Below are positions 46,039 through 58,255 of a DNA stretch of 64,000 nucleotides, one piece after another. The DNA lies in assembly GCA_039654915.1 (NCBI GenBank), contig CM077597.1, positions 35,810,001 to 35,874,000 on the forward strand, given 5' to 3'. A program made the translations under genes and the position numbers. The notes below the pieces were generated by a model. It had not been told where the DNA came from, made no database searches, and saw only the letters and a list, made by a program, of their open reading frames with translations. Source of the stretch: Aquilaria yunnanensis. Its lineage: Eukaryota; Streptophyta; Magnoliopsida; Malvales; Thymelaeaceae. How positions within the stretch are numbered: the stretch's first letter is position 1; each line of letters starts with the position of its first letter.

Positions 46039-47640
46039 AACAAAAGATCAAGAAACCAGGTTAACACTAGGGCTAGTCAGTTGCCTAATTAGTACTCTGA
46101 GATTGAAGAAGTGGCTCAAAGCAGCACAGGACATCCTAATATGGTCTCAGGGCCTAAACCTAGTGTGCTTGGCCAACATGGGATGGAACACATGATGGAA
46201 ATGATGCAAGGTAATATTCTCAGCTTGTGGTAGGTATGCAAGCTCTTGTTAGGGGCGAGACCCAGGCACCTATAAGTAATATTGCCAATGAAGGATAGGA
46301 AGCTGAAGAAAGAATAGGCAGAAGGCTAGGTAAAGAGCCAATAAGAGAAGAGCAAGCAAGTAGACTTGTAGATAAAGAACATGAATCAGATGAGCGAAAG
46401 GAACACCCAATAAGTAAAAGGCTGAGGTCAAAAGTCAGGAGAACCACTGAGAATCGACAAGGGGAGCAGTTAAGTTAGATTAAAGCTAGTCTCAGAAAGC
46501 TTAAAAGAAATGGCGTGTCAAAGAAGAATAAAGGGTCCTGGAAGAAGAAAAGAAAGATAAAAAAAGGGCTTAAGGGAAGGCCAGCTAGAAGGCTTCCTAG
46601 CACTTAAACCCCTGGTGTTTAATGAAAGTGGTGATCCAGAAGTGCCTGAATTCTGGATTTACCTAATAGAGAAAGTATTTGAAGGCATAAAGGTCACATC
46701 CAGCTAGAAGGTTTTGTTAGCTACCTTCAAGCTGGAAGGTAGAGAAGAATTTTGGTGGAGATCAGTGCAGAGGGCTTATATGAGTAGGAATGAAAGAAAA
46801 TCCGCAACACTGAGAGTACCCATGAGATGGCCTAAGTTCCTCCAGTTGTTTCAATAACAGTATGTAGGTGAAGCTCTTAAAGATTAGAAACAAATGGAGT
46901 TTGACTTGCTGGAGCAAGGAAATAAGTCAGTCAGAGAATGTGAACACAAATTCAATAGTCTCCTTAGGTATGCTCCATAGTATAACGGACAGAAAGAGTG
47001 GAGCACTAAAAGATTTATCAGGGGACTGAGACCTGAGTTGAGGTAGATATTGAAAGCTATAGGCATCAAGACCTGTTATGAGGTTGTTCAGAGAGCCTTG
47101 ACATTGGAGTAAGAGTTTGAACATCCACTAGCAGGAAATAAAAAATGGGTTCCTATGCGACATCAGAGTGGAAAGGAAAAAGGCAGAGATAGGCTGGGAA
47201 AAGTTGGATTGGGCAAGGAACAAAAGAAGCCTAAGAAAGGCTAGAGGTTTTCACCCCAATCTCAAACTTGTGGAAAATAGCATGGCTTTTAAACCATGTT
47301 GTCGAATCACTAAAGGGTACCTGAAGTGTGGGTCCCATGACCACTAGGTCAGAAATTGCCTAGTTAAGAAAGAAAAGAGAAAAGTATTGGGCAAATTTGA
47401 GGCTCCATGGCCAAGAAACCAACAAGGCAAAGGGAAAGTGATAGCAACACTTCAGCCTCCCAAATAGATGCAAAAAGGGCCAAGTCAACCTATACCAATC
47501 AGAGTCCAGCCCCCAGCTAGAAAAAGATATCAGATTGAGGGCTCTAAAAGAAAAGAGGAAGGAAGCCTTGGAGAAAAGGCTGTAAGCCATAACAAGCTAA
47601 GGAAAGAAGCACTGAAAGGTAACATTTACCTTTGTGAGAA
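46039..47640 (+). pseudogene. gag of chromovirus A, main part
   Basis: Continues the gag interrupted at 37880. The first in-frame stop is TAG at 46090-46092. Degenerate capsid text runs at about 46600-47150 (EFWIYLIEKVFEG, FDLLEQG, ECEHKFN). A zinc knuckle lies near 47318-47362 (KCGSHDH...VRNC), with the first Cys replaced by Tyr and a stop inside. A basic linker follows. The matching minus-strand relative is at 13770-14860. Confidence 0.78.
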
Positions 47641-48153
47641 GCTTATTTCAGTGCCCTATGATACTGGTGCTTCCATATCTACTATTTTAACTAACTTAGT
47701 AAAGGAATTAAACCTAGACCTTACATCATTACCTTAAATGTATGTGATCCGAACAGTTGGAAATGAACTAATGTTTTCACATCACATAGTCAAAGACTGT
47801 GTGATTAGGCTAAATAAGCTAGAATTAAAAGCTAATCTGATCATTCTAGAAACAACTAGCTATTATATAGTATTGGGCATGAATTGGTTAGCTGAAGATA
47901 ATGTTATCATCAATTGCCAAGATAGGAAGCTAATATTGCCAGGACTAGTAAAACCCTTCTAAAGGGACTCCATAAAATTTGATGTTGAGTGAGTAAGGTA
48001 ATGGACGACATACCTCTACTTTTTGAAGAAAAAAATATGGCTTAAATGACAAAGAGTCTAAGACTAAGTTAGAAAAAATTTCTATTGTGGAAGAATACCC
48101 AAAGGTATTTCCATCTAAGCTACCAGGAATACTATTACCCACTACGGGGTAAT
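47641..48153 (+). pseudogene. Protease of chromovirus A and start of its RT
   Basis: The aspartic protease active site DTGASIST lies at 47660-47683. Then come HHIVKDCVIRLN, YIVLGMNWLAEDN and CQDRKLILPG near 47945, with one stop at 47735-47737. The linker toward RT (EEYPKVFPSKLPG, near 48085-48127) begins and the sequence breaks at about 48153, where the LTR of element B starts. Protease would cut the Gag-Pol precursor. Downstream RT, if kept, must lie beyond this window. Confidence 0.82.
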
Positions 48154-50934
48154 CCAGTTATAGTGCCAAAACTATGCATTTAAACTCCTAGGATTGGTGT
48201 GCCCTATAGGTCACCAGAACAACGCCCCTAGTGTACATACTCAAGTGACCCTCTTGAGCAATATGTAAATACATGCATATTGGTCTAACCATAACACACA
48301 AATTCATATTTATGAACACTATGGCAGCTCAAAAATAAAACACTAGCACAAGTCTTAGTTTTGGCTTCCACACATTAAGCATTCTGACTAGGTTTAAAAA
48401 TTCCAGCCACTGCACCCAAACTTCTTCCAATAAACTGTATCATTCTAGTCACGTGACCCCCTATTTTCTTTACTCCATTATCAAGTAGAGACTTAGATCA
48501 AACCAAGAAATTTTTTTTTACTTCAATAGCCCACCTATGGAGCAAGTTATGGATTTTTTAAGTTGATTACAAAATTCTGACCAAATAAATAGTAACTTAG
48601 CCAACTTTGAAATGTCATATCTTTGGCTACAAGGCCCCAAATTCAGAAATTTTAAATCCTAGTTCAAACTCTAGATGTGCTCTAGGTGTGGTCAAAATTT
48701 CATACCAATATTCATTCTACAAAGGGAGATATAAAACTTTGAGTCTAGAGTCAAAATTCTGATCACTTTATGACCATTTTTCCCATACAAAATTTTATAA
48801 GCATGCAAACACTTCATTCACAAGGGGTAAGCCACTCAAGGCTATTCCATACATGTCCAAGACACCTGTCAATTACATTCCCTTATAGGTAGCATCTTCA
48901 CATAGCCAATACCAAAATTTACAAACAAGAAGCCTATATTGCACACTTAGGCAGCCTGTGCATAGCATCCTCATACATAGCAAAACAGCCCACAAATGTT
49001 CACATACATTGTCCAAACTTCACATCCATTACATTTACATGCATCCACCTAGTAAATAATGTTCTTAACTTAGTTAAACACACACCCTAGTTATAGGAGA
49101 GGCTTAGACATAATGCACTCCAGAAGCAGAATGGTGGACAACTGTTGCATAACACAGTAAGCACCAACACTAAAAATACCAAATGTGCTCCTAAAATCAC
49201 CAAAATTTTTAGATAATAAACAGACAGATGGGAGTTCATGTACCTAAAATTTTAGATCAAAACTAAAACAATAATGCTCAGTTTGAATGTGATCTTTCTA
49301 CTGGACCTGAAATGGATAGAAAGGGGGTAAGTTTCATGAATGAAACATAGTAAGGGCTTATCAATAAAATCTTCAAACTCCAGTCATATACCTGAAATCC
49401 AAAGACACTAAAACAAAAAATTACAATACAAATACATAAACACAGCCATCCAAATGCACAAACAACACAACAACAAACAAATGTAATGCTGACAGCAATA
49501 AACACATTAGGCTTAGTTCATAAACAATCAAATAAACATTATGTAATCAATATGGCAGCCCAGCTCAAGATATTCCTTGGCATAAAGAGATTAATTGGTC
49601 TTATTTAGTACTAACTTGGGCTTTAGAAACCCCTGTAAACACTGCCATCTTAGTGCATCAAAAATAGTAAGGCTGGAACCTTGTTCATGCACTCCCCCTT
49701 AACCCATACTTGGTTCCTTGAGCTTTTTGATCTCTTGCAAGCATGGTCTTAGCTTCATGGATGCTTGATCATCATCTTAGAATAGTAATCAACCATGAAA
49801 CATGAAGATAAAACGCTTACCTAAGCTGTGAAAGCTGAAAATAGCAGAGGAAGCTTAATAAACCCGAAAACTATGGTTTTTCTTTCTCCTGTTGAATCTG
49901 ATTGCTTTCCTTTATGATTTCTTGGGATATTGAGATATGGTGGCTATAGAAGGTTATAGAGGATTTGAGGGAGGAAATTTGCCTCATGAGGGTAAAAAAT
50001 GACCAAGGAAAGGTAAAGAAATAAAGATATTTACTTGACTTGATTAGTTTAACCTTAACCTTCACTTAGGTCAATATAAGTATGTCTTAATCAAAGACTT
50101 TCTGGCTTATCTTTTGATGTCTGATCCCTCACAGACGGCACCGTATTAGGAGGACGACCACGGGGGGGGGCGAGGCCCGCCAGCCGTGGTAGTATTGTCC
50201 GCTTCGGCACATCAGGTGAGTACGAGGACTCAAACCCTAGGCCTCACGGATTTACACTCCCTCGGGGGGAGTCACGTCTAACCATCAGGCTATAGCCTGA
50301 TGGTTAGACGCGACCCACTCCGAGTGGGTGTAAAGCCTAAGGTCGAGCGTTGAAGGCTCCGTGCCGCCCTCTGACTGAACGGTGATAATACTACCACGGC
50401 TGGCGGGCCCCGCCCCCCCGTGGTCATCCAAAAAAGTCGGCTGAGCTGAGACGGACATCATCTTTAACCCACCTTTTTTACGTTAGAAACTAGAAATAAA
50501 AGGCAGGGATAATGCTAGAAATGGAAATCTTTGAGTCTTATTAAAAATCATCCCAACCTTAAGTTATTTTTGTGAACAATTGTAAACCTAGTTGTCCTAG
50601 GTTCTTGAATATTAGCCTTTACTTCCTTTATGCAATTTAGCATCCAAAAATTTCATCCATACCAATCAAATCCTTCCAAAATCTCTTCTTTAGAGTTGTA
50701 CAATTGAGTACCCAAGTCTTAAAATCTTGCAGTAAGACCCATAGATTACTTGTAAAACAACCAACCCTCTAGGGCGCCTTTTAGTACCAAGTAACCATTG
50801 TAACTCTTAAGGAGGTGTAGATTATTCACTTTACCCCCCACATTTAATTCACTATGGTGAAAATTATGCTATATAATGGTTTATAACCATTATGCCTTTA
50901 TACTGTAATTTTCCCATTTGTTGACGTGATAACA
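48154..50934 (-). repeat. 3' LTR of chromovirus B
   Basis: On the minus strand it starts TGTTATCACGTC at 50934, right after the polypurine tract. It contains leader-like AT-rich text (48200-50100) with no gene, and the 346-bp palindromic insertion at 50115-50460. The far end is placed at about 48154, where chromovirus A protease-RT text stops; that boundary is approximate. Native length without the insertion is about 2.4 kb. Confidence 0.6.
50115..50460. mobile_element. 346-bp palindromic (foldback) insertion with 5-bp target duplication
   Basis: TCTTT at 50110-50114 and 50461-50465 flanks an insertion with perfect 7-bp terminal inverted repeats TGATGTC/GACATCA. Nearly the whole unit folds back on itself. 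GC-rich arms (about 50152-50200 and 50377-50430) match almost perfectly, and the centre 50275-50310 is a perfect 36-bp palindrome. The left arm on the minus strand looks tRNA-like, with TGATGGTTAGACG (A-box-like, near 50287-50275) and GGTTTGAGTCC (B-box-like, 50236-50226). The right arm has a poorer copy. TG...CA ends with a 5-bp duplication suggest LTR-type integration; the fold suggests a MITE or foldback unit. Class unresolved. No coding capacity. Confidence 0.82.
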
Positions 50935-50947
50935 TTTCTCCCACCTT
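50935..50947 (-). other. Polypurine tract of chromovirus B
   Basis: The minus strand reads AAGGTGGGAGAAA between the pol stop near 50948 and the LTR start TGTTATC at 50934. Confidence 0.82.
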
Positions 50948-52230
50948 AAAAATTTTGGTCCTCCAAAATTGATCTTAGCTTGGGATACTCATCTGGATAG
51001 CTTTCTAGAATTTCTTTCTCAGTTTCCCATGTTGCCTCTTTTTCAAAATGGTTTGACCATTGTACTTTAACCATGGGAATTAGTTTGTTCTTAGTCTTCT
51101 GGTATCCTTACCTAAGATAGCTATAGGTTTCTCTTCATATGTTATATTTGGCTCTAATTGTATGTCTTCCACTACTATAGCATGCTTTTCATCTAGTAGA
51201 CACTTCTTAAGCATACTGACATGGAAAACAAAATGAACACTTGACATGCTTGGCGGTAGAGGTAACCTATAAGCTACCTTGCCAACCGTTTCCAGCATCT
51301 CAAAATGACCAATGTACCTTGGAGCTAACTTACTTCTTTTCCCAAATTTGATATCACCTTTGGTGGGTGCTACTTTTAGCCACACTTTATCACCAAGCTT
51401 AAACTCCAAGTCTCATCTTCTTTTGTTCACATAAGTAGTGGTCCTTTCATTCGCTATCCTTAACCTTTCTTGTATCTTCTTGATTTTATTTGTTGTTTCT
51501 TCAATGATCTTAGGACCTAACTCTAGCCTATCTGAGGCTTCCACCCAACAGTGGGGTGTCATGCACATTCTTCCATATAAAGCTTTATAAGGTGCCATGC
51601 CAATGATACTTTGGTAACTATTGTTATATGAGAATTCAACCATTGGCAAATGTTGGTCCCATTCACCTTTGAAATCCAATGCACAACTCCTCAGCATGTA
51701 TTCCAGTATCTGTATCACCCTTTTAGATTGCCCATTTTTCTCAGGATGATAAGCAATACTCAAGTGGATTTTGGTTCCTAGTGCTTTGTGAAAAAAACTC
51801 CAAAATTGAGTTGTAAATCTTGGATCTCTATTAGATACAATGGAGTCTTGCACTCCACATAGTCTTACTATCTTTTGGGCAAACATCTGAGCTAACTTCT
51901 ACAAGGAGTCTGTGAGTTTCATAGGTAAGAAGTGGGCACATTTGGTTAAGCTATCTAGATTGACCTAGATTGTATCATGCCTTAATCTGGTCATAGGCAA
52001 CCCAGTCAAAAAGTCCATAGTTATGTTGCCCCACCTCCTCACTGGTATAGGTAGAGCCTGTAGGGTACCAGCTGGCATTTGGTGCTCTACTTTTACCCTC
52101 TGGCATGTGGCACATTTGGAGACATAAGTAGATATATGTCTCTTCATGTTTGGCCACTAGAATTGAGTTTTCAAGTGTATACACATTTTCTCACTTCCTG
52201 GATAGATCTTTAACTTAGTTGTATGAGCTT
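50948..52230 (-). pseudogene. Integrase with chromodomain of chromovirus B, broken
   Basis: The zinc-finger end and core start lie at 52147-51965 (CATCQRVKVEHQ, WGNITMDFLTGLP). The core continues at 51886-51413 with SNRDPRFTTQFW, and GQSKRVIQ in place of the usual NGQSERTIQ, so the catalytic Glu of the DDE triad is Lys. The GPY/F region lies at 51409-51080 (LAPRYIGHFEMLE, FHVSMLKKC). After a frameshift near 51090 a C-terminal chromodomain (WSNHFEKEATWETEKEI) ends at a stop just before the purine tract. The chromodomain identifies a chromovirus. Such domains steer integration to chromatin; this copy is dead. Confidence 0.87.
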
Positions 52231-53718
52231 CCTTAAGTATTTCATCCCTGAGCTTTGGTCCTTTAGGCACATAGATTTGGTCCTTGAAGTACAGTAATCC
52301 TTGCTTGTAGGCAAAGGATTGATACAAGGTACCTTTTTCCTCTCCTGAAATCTTTTTTAGATTAGGATCTGTTTCATATCAGGATCTGTCTCTTGTGCCT
52401 GTCTAGCCTCTTCAATCCATCCAGATTGAACTGTCAATGTGTAAATTTGGCCTTCTTCCCACTTATGCCACTTTTGCCATAGGCATAGCAGACTATTCTG
52501 CTCATCATGATCAACTATGGATCACCTTTTCAGAAGACTCGTGTACTTCCCACTCAAGGCATCTGCTACTAGATTGCCTTTGCCCTCTATGTACTCTATA
52601 CTACAGTCATAGTCCTTGATGTACTCTAACCATCTCTTTTGCCTCATGTTCAACTCTTTCTGAACGAACAAGTACTTTAGGCTCTCATGGTGAATGTAGA
52701 TCACAAAGGAACTACCCATCAAGTAATGCCTCCACTAATTCAAAGCAAAAATCACTGCTGCCAGTTCTAGGTCATGGGTGGGATAATTTTTCTTATGGGC
52801 TCTCAACTACCTTGACCCATAAGGAATGCCATTTTTATCTTGCATAAGTATGCAACCTAACCCAGATCTAGATGCATCCATATAGATGATGTAGGGCTTG
52901 CTTCGATCAGGAAGAATCAATATTAGAGCTTCAATCAACCTTTGCTTAAGCTCCTGGAACTTTTTTCACATTTCTTAGTCCACTCAAACCTTTGACCCTT
53001 CTTGGTCAAATGAGTAAGAACTGAGGCAATCATAGAAAAGCCTGATACAAATCTTCTGTAGTATCCAGCTAATCCTAGGAAACTTTTGATTTCCCTTACA
53101 GTCTTTGGTCTTTCCCATTCTTGCACTGCCTTGACCTTTTTAAGGTCTGCCCTAAGGCCTTGTGCCTCTATGATGTGTCCTAGGAAAGACACTTCCTTTA
53201 TCCAAAATTGGCACTTGGATAACTTGGCATAAAGTTGATGTTCTAACAGAGTCTTTAAGAAAATCTTCAGATGATGTCCATCAGAAAATTTTCATTGTTG
53301 GAATACAGTAGAATGTCATCGATGAACATGACTATAAATTTCTCGAGATATAGTCCAAACACCCTGTTCATCAGGTCCATGAAAGCCGCTGGGGCATTAG
53401 TCAAACCAACTGGCATGACTGTGTGCTCATAATGCCCATATTTGGTCCTGAATGCAGTCTTAGGAATGCCTTCTTCCTTTACTCTCGACTGGAAGTATCC
53501 AGAACTCAAATCTATCTTGGAGAAGATCTTAGCTCCCTTGAGTTGATCAAAAAGATCCTCAATCCTAGGGAGTGGATTTTTGTTCTTAATAGTCATTCTA
53601 TTGAGCTTCCTATAGTCAATGCATTGTCTCAATGATCCATCCTTCTTCTTCACAAAGAGCACTGGAGCTCTGCATGGTGAAACACTTAGCCTTATGAACC
53701 CTTTTTCAAGAAGTTCAT
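52231..53718 (-). pseudogene. RT and RNase H of chromovirus B, cut by Tat-2
   Basis: RT lies at 53718-53267: [64 protein letters not shown], and the catalytic block FIDDILLYS with both aspartates. The connection lies at 53192-52935 (SFLGHIIEAQGL, FLGLAGYYRRFV). RNase H is in pieces to about 52522 ([20 protein letters not shown]). Stops and shifts separate these. The reading frame enters from the right edge of Tat-2: the insertion at 53719 split RT just before NELLEKGF. The upstream part should lie past 64000. Confidence 0.88.
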
Positions 53719-54605
53719 TGATGCCCCGCAGCATCTTCGTCAGGTGACATGGTGTGACCGAGAGGGACTTCTGATGTGGAGGAACACCCGAAGTGTAGGT
53801 TTCCCAGGGGGGTGCGCCTGAAATGCCCAGAAAATAGGGGTTAGGAGGTCCCCGGAGTCTTTTTCCAGGGAGGAGCCTCTGACGCCCAAGTTAGTGTTTT
53901 GAAGGTGGAGAGGGAATGCAAAGGGCCAGAGATTCTTGCCTGTGGCGTTTCCTTTTCAGGGAGGTGGAGAGGGATCCCTCGTTAAGACCATTTCCCTGGT
54001 ATATATAGGGGGAGGAGGCCTGTTCATATCGTGACACATGTTCGGTCAGATGTAATCTGTCTTCTCTGGGCGTGGGGGCCTCCAGCCATTTATAGGCTCC
54101 TCGGGCCATGGGCTAGGGCTAGCCCTACATGACAAGATGTAGGCGGTGTCGGCGTGTTAGAGCGGATAGGGGGGCGGCATGTAGCATGTGCGGGCGACAT
54201 GTCAGAGACTCCTTAAATGCTTCTGCCGTACCCCAGGGGTCTCTTTAGTTGAAGTCACCCTTCGGGGTGAGGGGCCTTTTCCCGGAGTCATACTGGTTGT
54301 TCAGGGGGTCCCCTAGCTTTGAAATTACTCCTTCAGGGGGATTCTCTCCTGCCGAGGGTGGCTGGTCCTTCTCCCTTGAAGTCAGTTCGGTCACCTTCCT
54401 GAGGGAGGTAACACGCTAGTTCTTGAGGTCGGTACTGTCATTCTCAGAGCTGTTGTCGGGCTTTCGAGATCATGTACCCATGGAGTCGGACTCCCTCATT
54501 TGCAATGTCGGTATTGGCGTTCCTCATCAGTGATGCTAGATTTTCCCGAGCATAGTGCTTGGTCGAGGCCCTCAGGCGATGGGGGCGATAGCACTTCGGC
54601 TATCA
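53719..54605 (-). repeat. 3' LTR of Tat-2
   Basis: 887 bp, starting TGATGCCCCGC and ending GGCTATCA in plus orientation. It shares with the Tat-1 LTRs the blocks GGTTAGGAGG, GGAGCCTC and ACGCCCAAGT. Next to it, 54606-54620 is the purine tract. Confidence 0.92.
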
Positions 54606-54904
54606 CATGCCCTCCCTCGGAAATCCGTAGTGTAGACTTCGGCTAGTGGCAATAATGGGGACATTTATCACGACTTCGGAATGTGATGTTCGCAGAGAAG
54701 GCACCTCACCACTAGGAGACGAGCTTCATCCGGATAGGTGTTGCTTGTCTGCCCTTTGGTGTTCTCGAGATACCCAATTTCTTTACTTTCTCTGCCGTAG
54801 GTCAGTGGACCGTTGTGTCTCAAAACCAGGCGTGTCAGTCTGGAGCGGTGTGCCCTGATTTTTGAGATGTCAAAAAATGCGTCCTAGTTTTTCATGACGG
54901 GCGA

Positions 54905-55047
54905 CACGTGGCAGGCACTGGTTGGGGACGGTCACGTCGATTGTGGCAGGCATGCCTTTTCACGCGTGAAGGGTAATTATGGCGGTGCTTCACCTTCACG
55001 GAGCAATTATGACGTCGATTCGGCTACCCTTCCTCGGGCTATATATA
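54905..55047 (+). promoter_or_regulatory. Promoter of the Tat-2 antisense gene: G-box and TATA box
   Basis: G-box core CACGTG at 54905-54910 (GACACGTGGC) and TATATATA at 55040-55047, 135 bp apart, as in Tat-1. An extra TGACGTCG (bZIP-type ACGT core) lies near 55010-55017. Pyrimidine-rich leader sequence follows to the start codon at 55319. Confidence 0.72.
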
Positions 55048-55318
55048 GGCCTCTCTCCATCATAACCTTCATTTGCTTTTACTTTGCTCTCTCTTCGCTC
55101 TCGTCTGCTTTCGTGCCTTTCCTCCCTTCTTTGCGGCGGCGTTAACGGCGATGCGATTTCCAGCCAATTTTTATGACGGTGTCCTCAAACCCAGATTTTG
55201 GCAAGACTTTTGGTGGGTTGTAGCTCTAGAAGTCCTTCGGTTCCTTCCCTTTCTGTTTTCCCTCTCTTTCGCAAAGTCTCTTCATTCTTTTTCCGGAGTT
55301 GTTTTTCTTTGACTGACC

Positions 55319-57813
55319 ATGTCTTCAACCGTCCCCCTTATGTTTGTCGACTCTCTCCCCGAGAGCTGGCAACCTCTCACGTCTCACCCTTGTTGCTCCA
55401 CCTCGGCATAGTTAGAGAAGTGGACAACAAAATTTTTCCTCCCCTCCTATGCCATCATGAGGTTACCTCGTCTCGGTCATTTTACTTTTATGAACCGCCG
55501 TGATGAGGTTACCGTTTTCCGAGCCCAACTGAAGGCCGGACTTCGGTTTCTTCCCCCGAGGATGATTTATGACTTTTGCCAATTCCGTGGCATAGCCGTG
55601 AATCAGCTTCCTTCGAACTCGTATTGCTATTTCAATGCCTTCCTCTGCATGTGCGGGGTCTTTGGAATAGAGCCCCATTTTATCCTATTCATGCAGTACT
55701 ACAAGCTCTATCCGGTTCCGAAGGGTGGTTTTTATTTCATGCTACCTTGGGGATCTGGGAGCAAAAACTTCATGGTCACCTTCGCTACTAAGGATAGTTG
55801 GCAAGGGTGGCAAACGAAGTTCTTCTTCCTAAAGGTGGTGGAGTCCTGGTCGTACGTCCCAACCAAGTAGGCTCAAGGAAAGCTGGAAACGGATGTAATG
55901 GACCCCAAGAAGCTGCTAACTCCCGAGTTGGCGGTGAGGTTTGCGGACTTCGACAGACGTATCCGTGCTGTCGCCGCCTGGGATGCTGAGGTCTCTCCCC
56001 GCTCCTTCTACCCCTTCCCCATAAACTGGAGGCTCATGACCGAGGAGGTCCTTCGGGAGTTAGGGGTGGTTAAGGAGCACAAGACGGATCTCGACATGCC
56101 AGCTCCTACTATCGAGGGGGAGGACTCTTGGCTGGTGAAGCTCATTCGTGGGGAGCTCACTTACGAGGCCTTTTTTGAAAGTAAGTTTCCTTCCAAAGTT
56201 TTCAATATAAGTATCTGTCTGGACTCACACTGATGTTTTCCTTCATTTTTAGAAATGGGCGACGAGTCTACTGCCTACTATAAGTCCCTCTTTCTCGGCC
56301 AAGCCGAAAAAGGGGAAGAAACGAAGAAGGGCGCCTCCCGAAGGCGCAAGACTACTGGGAGCAGACCGTCTTCGGCCAAGAAGGTGAAGAAGGACATCCT
56401 TCTGCCACCACTGGAAGATGTGACGGAGGTCGATGGTGAGCCTGAAACTCCCGCCAAGCCTGAAACTCCCACCGAGGTTCCTGCCGGGGTGGCCACTGTT
56501 GATGCTTCTTTGAGGCCCGCCACGTCGGTGGATCTTTTGTGCTCCTTGGCAGGAGCTCCCTTTGCCGAGGAGTTGGAGAAATGCCGAAGGGACAAAGGCA
56601 AACATATCCATGCTAACGTGGAGGAGGTTCGAGACTCCAATGACGACGTCGCCGAGGTGGCGCCAGGTTTGTCCCTTATCCCCCTTTTTAGCACTTGTAG
56701 TCTTATAGCTTTCATACTTAAGGATTTTTGCCTGATGAGACGTATGCTTCTTATTTTGCAGAGGAACTTGCGCCCTTAGATTGGATGGTTGAGCATGCCC
56801 AAAGATGGGCTCTTCGGGATTTACACATCCCGAAGGACAAGGTTCCAAGGGAGCCGTTCTGGTCTTTCACGGAGGACATGAATCTGTTCTCCGTGGATTG
56901 CCAGGAGATGGCTCCCCAGATGGCGAAGGCCGTGCTCACTCAAGCTTCCTTCAAGGCAATTGCCGAGGAATGCCCCACCGAGGATGCCCTTGCTGCCAAG
57001 GTGTCCGAGCATGCTGCCCAGGTAGTTCTTCAGGCCTCTTCATTTTCCCTTCCACTTTTGGTCTAAGTATTTTGCCTTTCCTTATGTGAATTTGACTGAA
57101 TTCCCTCTCTTCGTTCACAGCTTTTAGGGTATAGTGGATACCTCCGACCTCAGGTGGCGAAGCTGTCTTCGGCCCAAGCTTTGGCCGAATGTAAACTGGA
57201 GAAGGCCAGGGTCTTCTGTGCTAGCTCGGTTGTGAAGAATGTCGAGTTCAGCCGGATAGGCAGGGAGGAGGTCGCCAAGCTTCGGGAGGAATTCTTGAAG
57301 GGCCAGGAAGAGACCTTGAAGGATTTCTCCAAGAAGATGTCTGACCTTGGGGAGAAGGTTGTGAGTCTGACCTCGGCCAACGAGGCCATTCAAAAGGAGA
57401 AGGAAGAAGGGTTTGCTCTCCTGGTGAAGGCGCTTGATGACAAAGCTGAGCTTCAAGCCAAGGTCGATTCCCTGAAGAAGGTTTCAAAGAAGAAGAAGAG
57501 GATAAAGGAGCTGGGGAAGGAGGTCGTGGATCTTCAGAAAGAGGCAGATGAATTGGACATTGAGAAAGACAAGGCTGTTCAGGCAACTAAGGTTGCCTTT
57601 CAGGAAGATTTTTGCCTAGCTCGCCATCAAGTTTTGAAGAAGTACCTGGACCTCGACGTCTCCTTCTTCGCTGGCCTGGACATTCCCGAGGAGCCTCGGT
57701 GGACTTGGTCAAAGATTGAATACCTTAACCTGCCATTCACCCCTCATTCAGTACCGAAGGCGCCGGCCAAGTACGCAGGAACAGGAGCTTCCAAAGACGC
57801 CGAGGTCCCTTAG
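55319..57813 (+). pseudogene. Antisense extra gene of Tat-2, two nonsense codons in exon 1
   Basis: Exons 55319-56180, 56253-56666, 56762-57021 and 57121-57813. Introns are 72, 95 and 99 bp with GT-AG ends and the same phases (1, 1, 0) as in Tat-1. Exon 3 is exactly 260 bp in both. The full frame would be 742 codons. The first domain keeps VTVFRAQLKAGL, CMCGVFGIEPHF and FFFLKV; the basic cluster TKKGASRRRK...AKKVKK, the coiled coil and FCLARHQVL are also kept. Stops are TAG at 55409-55411 and TAG at 55868-55870 (Trp in Tat-1). All later exons stay open. Function unknown. Confidence 0.85.
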
Positions 57814-57893
57814 TTGTTCTAGGACTTTTGTCTTCTTCTTTTTCCTTGTAATTTTTCTCCTTGTAACTTTCTCTTTGTTCCAAGGTCTTCCTC

Positions 57894-57899
57894 AATAAA
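57894..57899 (+). terminator. Candidate polyadenylation signal of the Tat-2 antisense gene
   Basis: AATAAA 81 bp after the stop codon, preceded by T-rich and TTGTAA text, which suits a plant 3' end. The Tat-1 copy has no perfect AATAAA here. From here to 58255 I see only one decayed unit of the Tat-1 repeat field and no gene. Confidence 0.5.
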
Positions 57900-58255
57900 T
57901 TTTCCTTCCTTCATAATTTGGTTAGGTCCTTTGAGCAATATTTTTGTTTCCCAGTTCTCCCAACCACTTTCGGTCGAGGGACTTTGGAAACGTATGCTTT
58001 GCTTGCTTCACCGGTCAACGTTTAGGTCAACGCTCGTTGTTGATGAACTACCTTAGGCAAATTTTAGCCTGCGTTCGTTGGCCGTACTGGATAAACTTCA
58101 CCCCTTTTTAGGCATATGACCTCATGAATTTCAGAAGGAAAATGTGACATTCAAGAGTGCATGTTTCAGCTTTGTTCGGCGAGTACTCTCAGATGGGAGA
58201 AAACTTTTGTACTTTAGAAAAAATTTCTAACTTGTACCATTTTTCATAAAAAATT

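Noticed and set aside
50226..50290. True tRNA gene in the palindromic insertion
   Set aside because: A-box-like and B-box-like blocks are present, but I cannot fold a full cloverleaf with anticodon and acceptor stems. The B-box has a mismatch and the second arm is worse.
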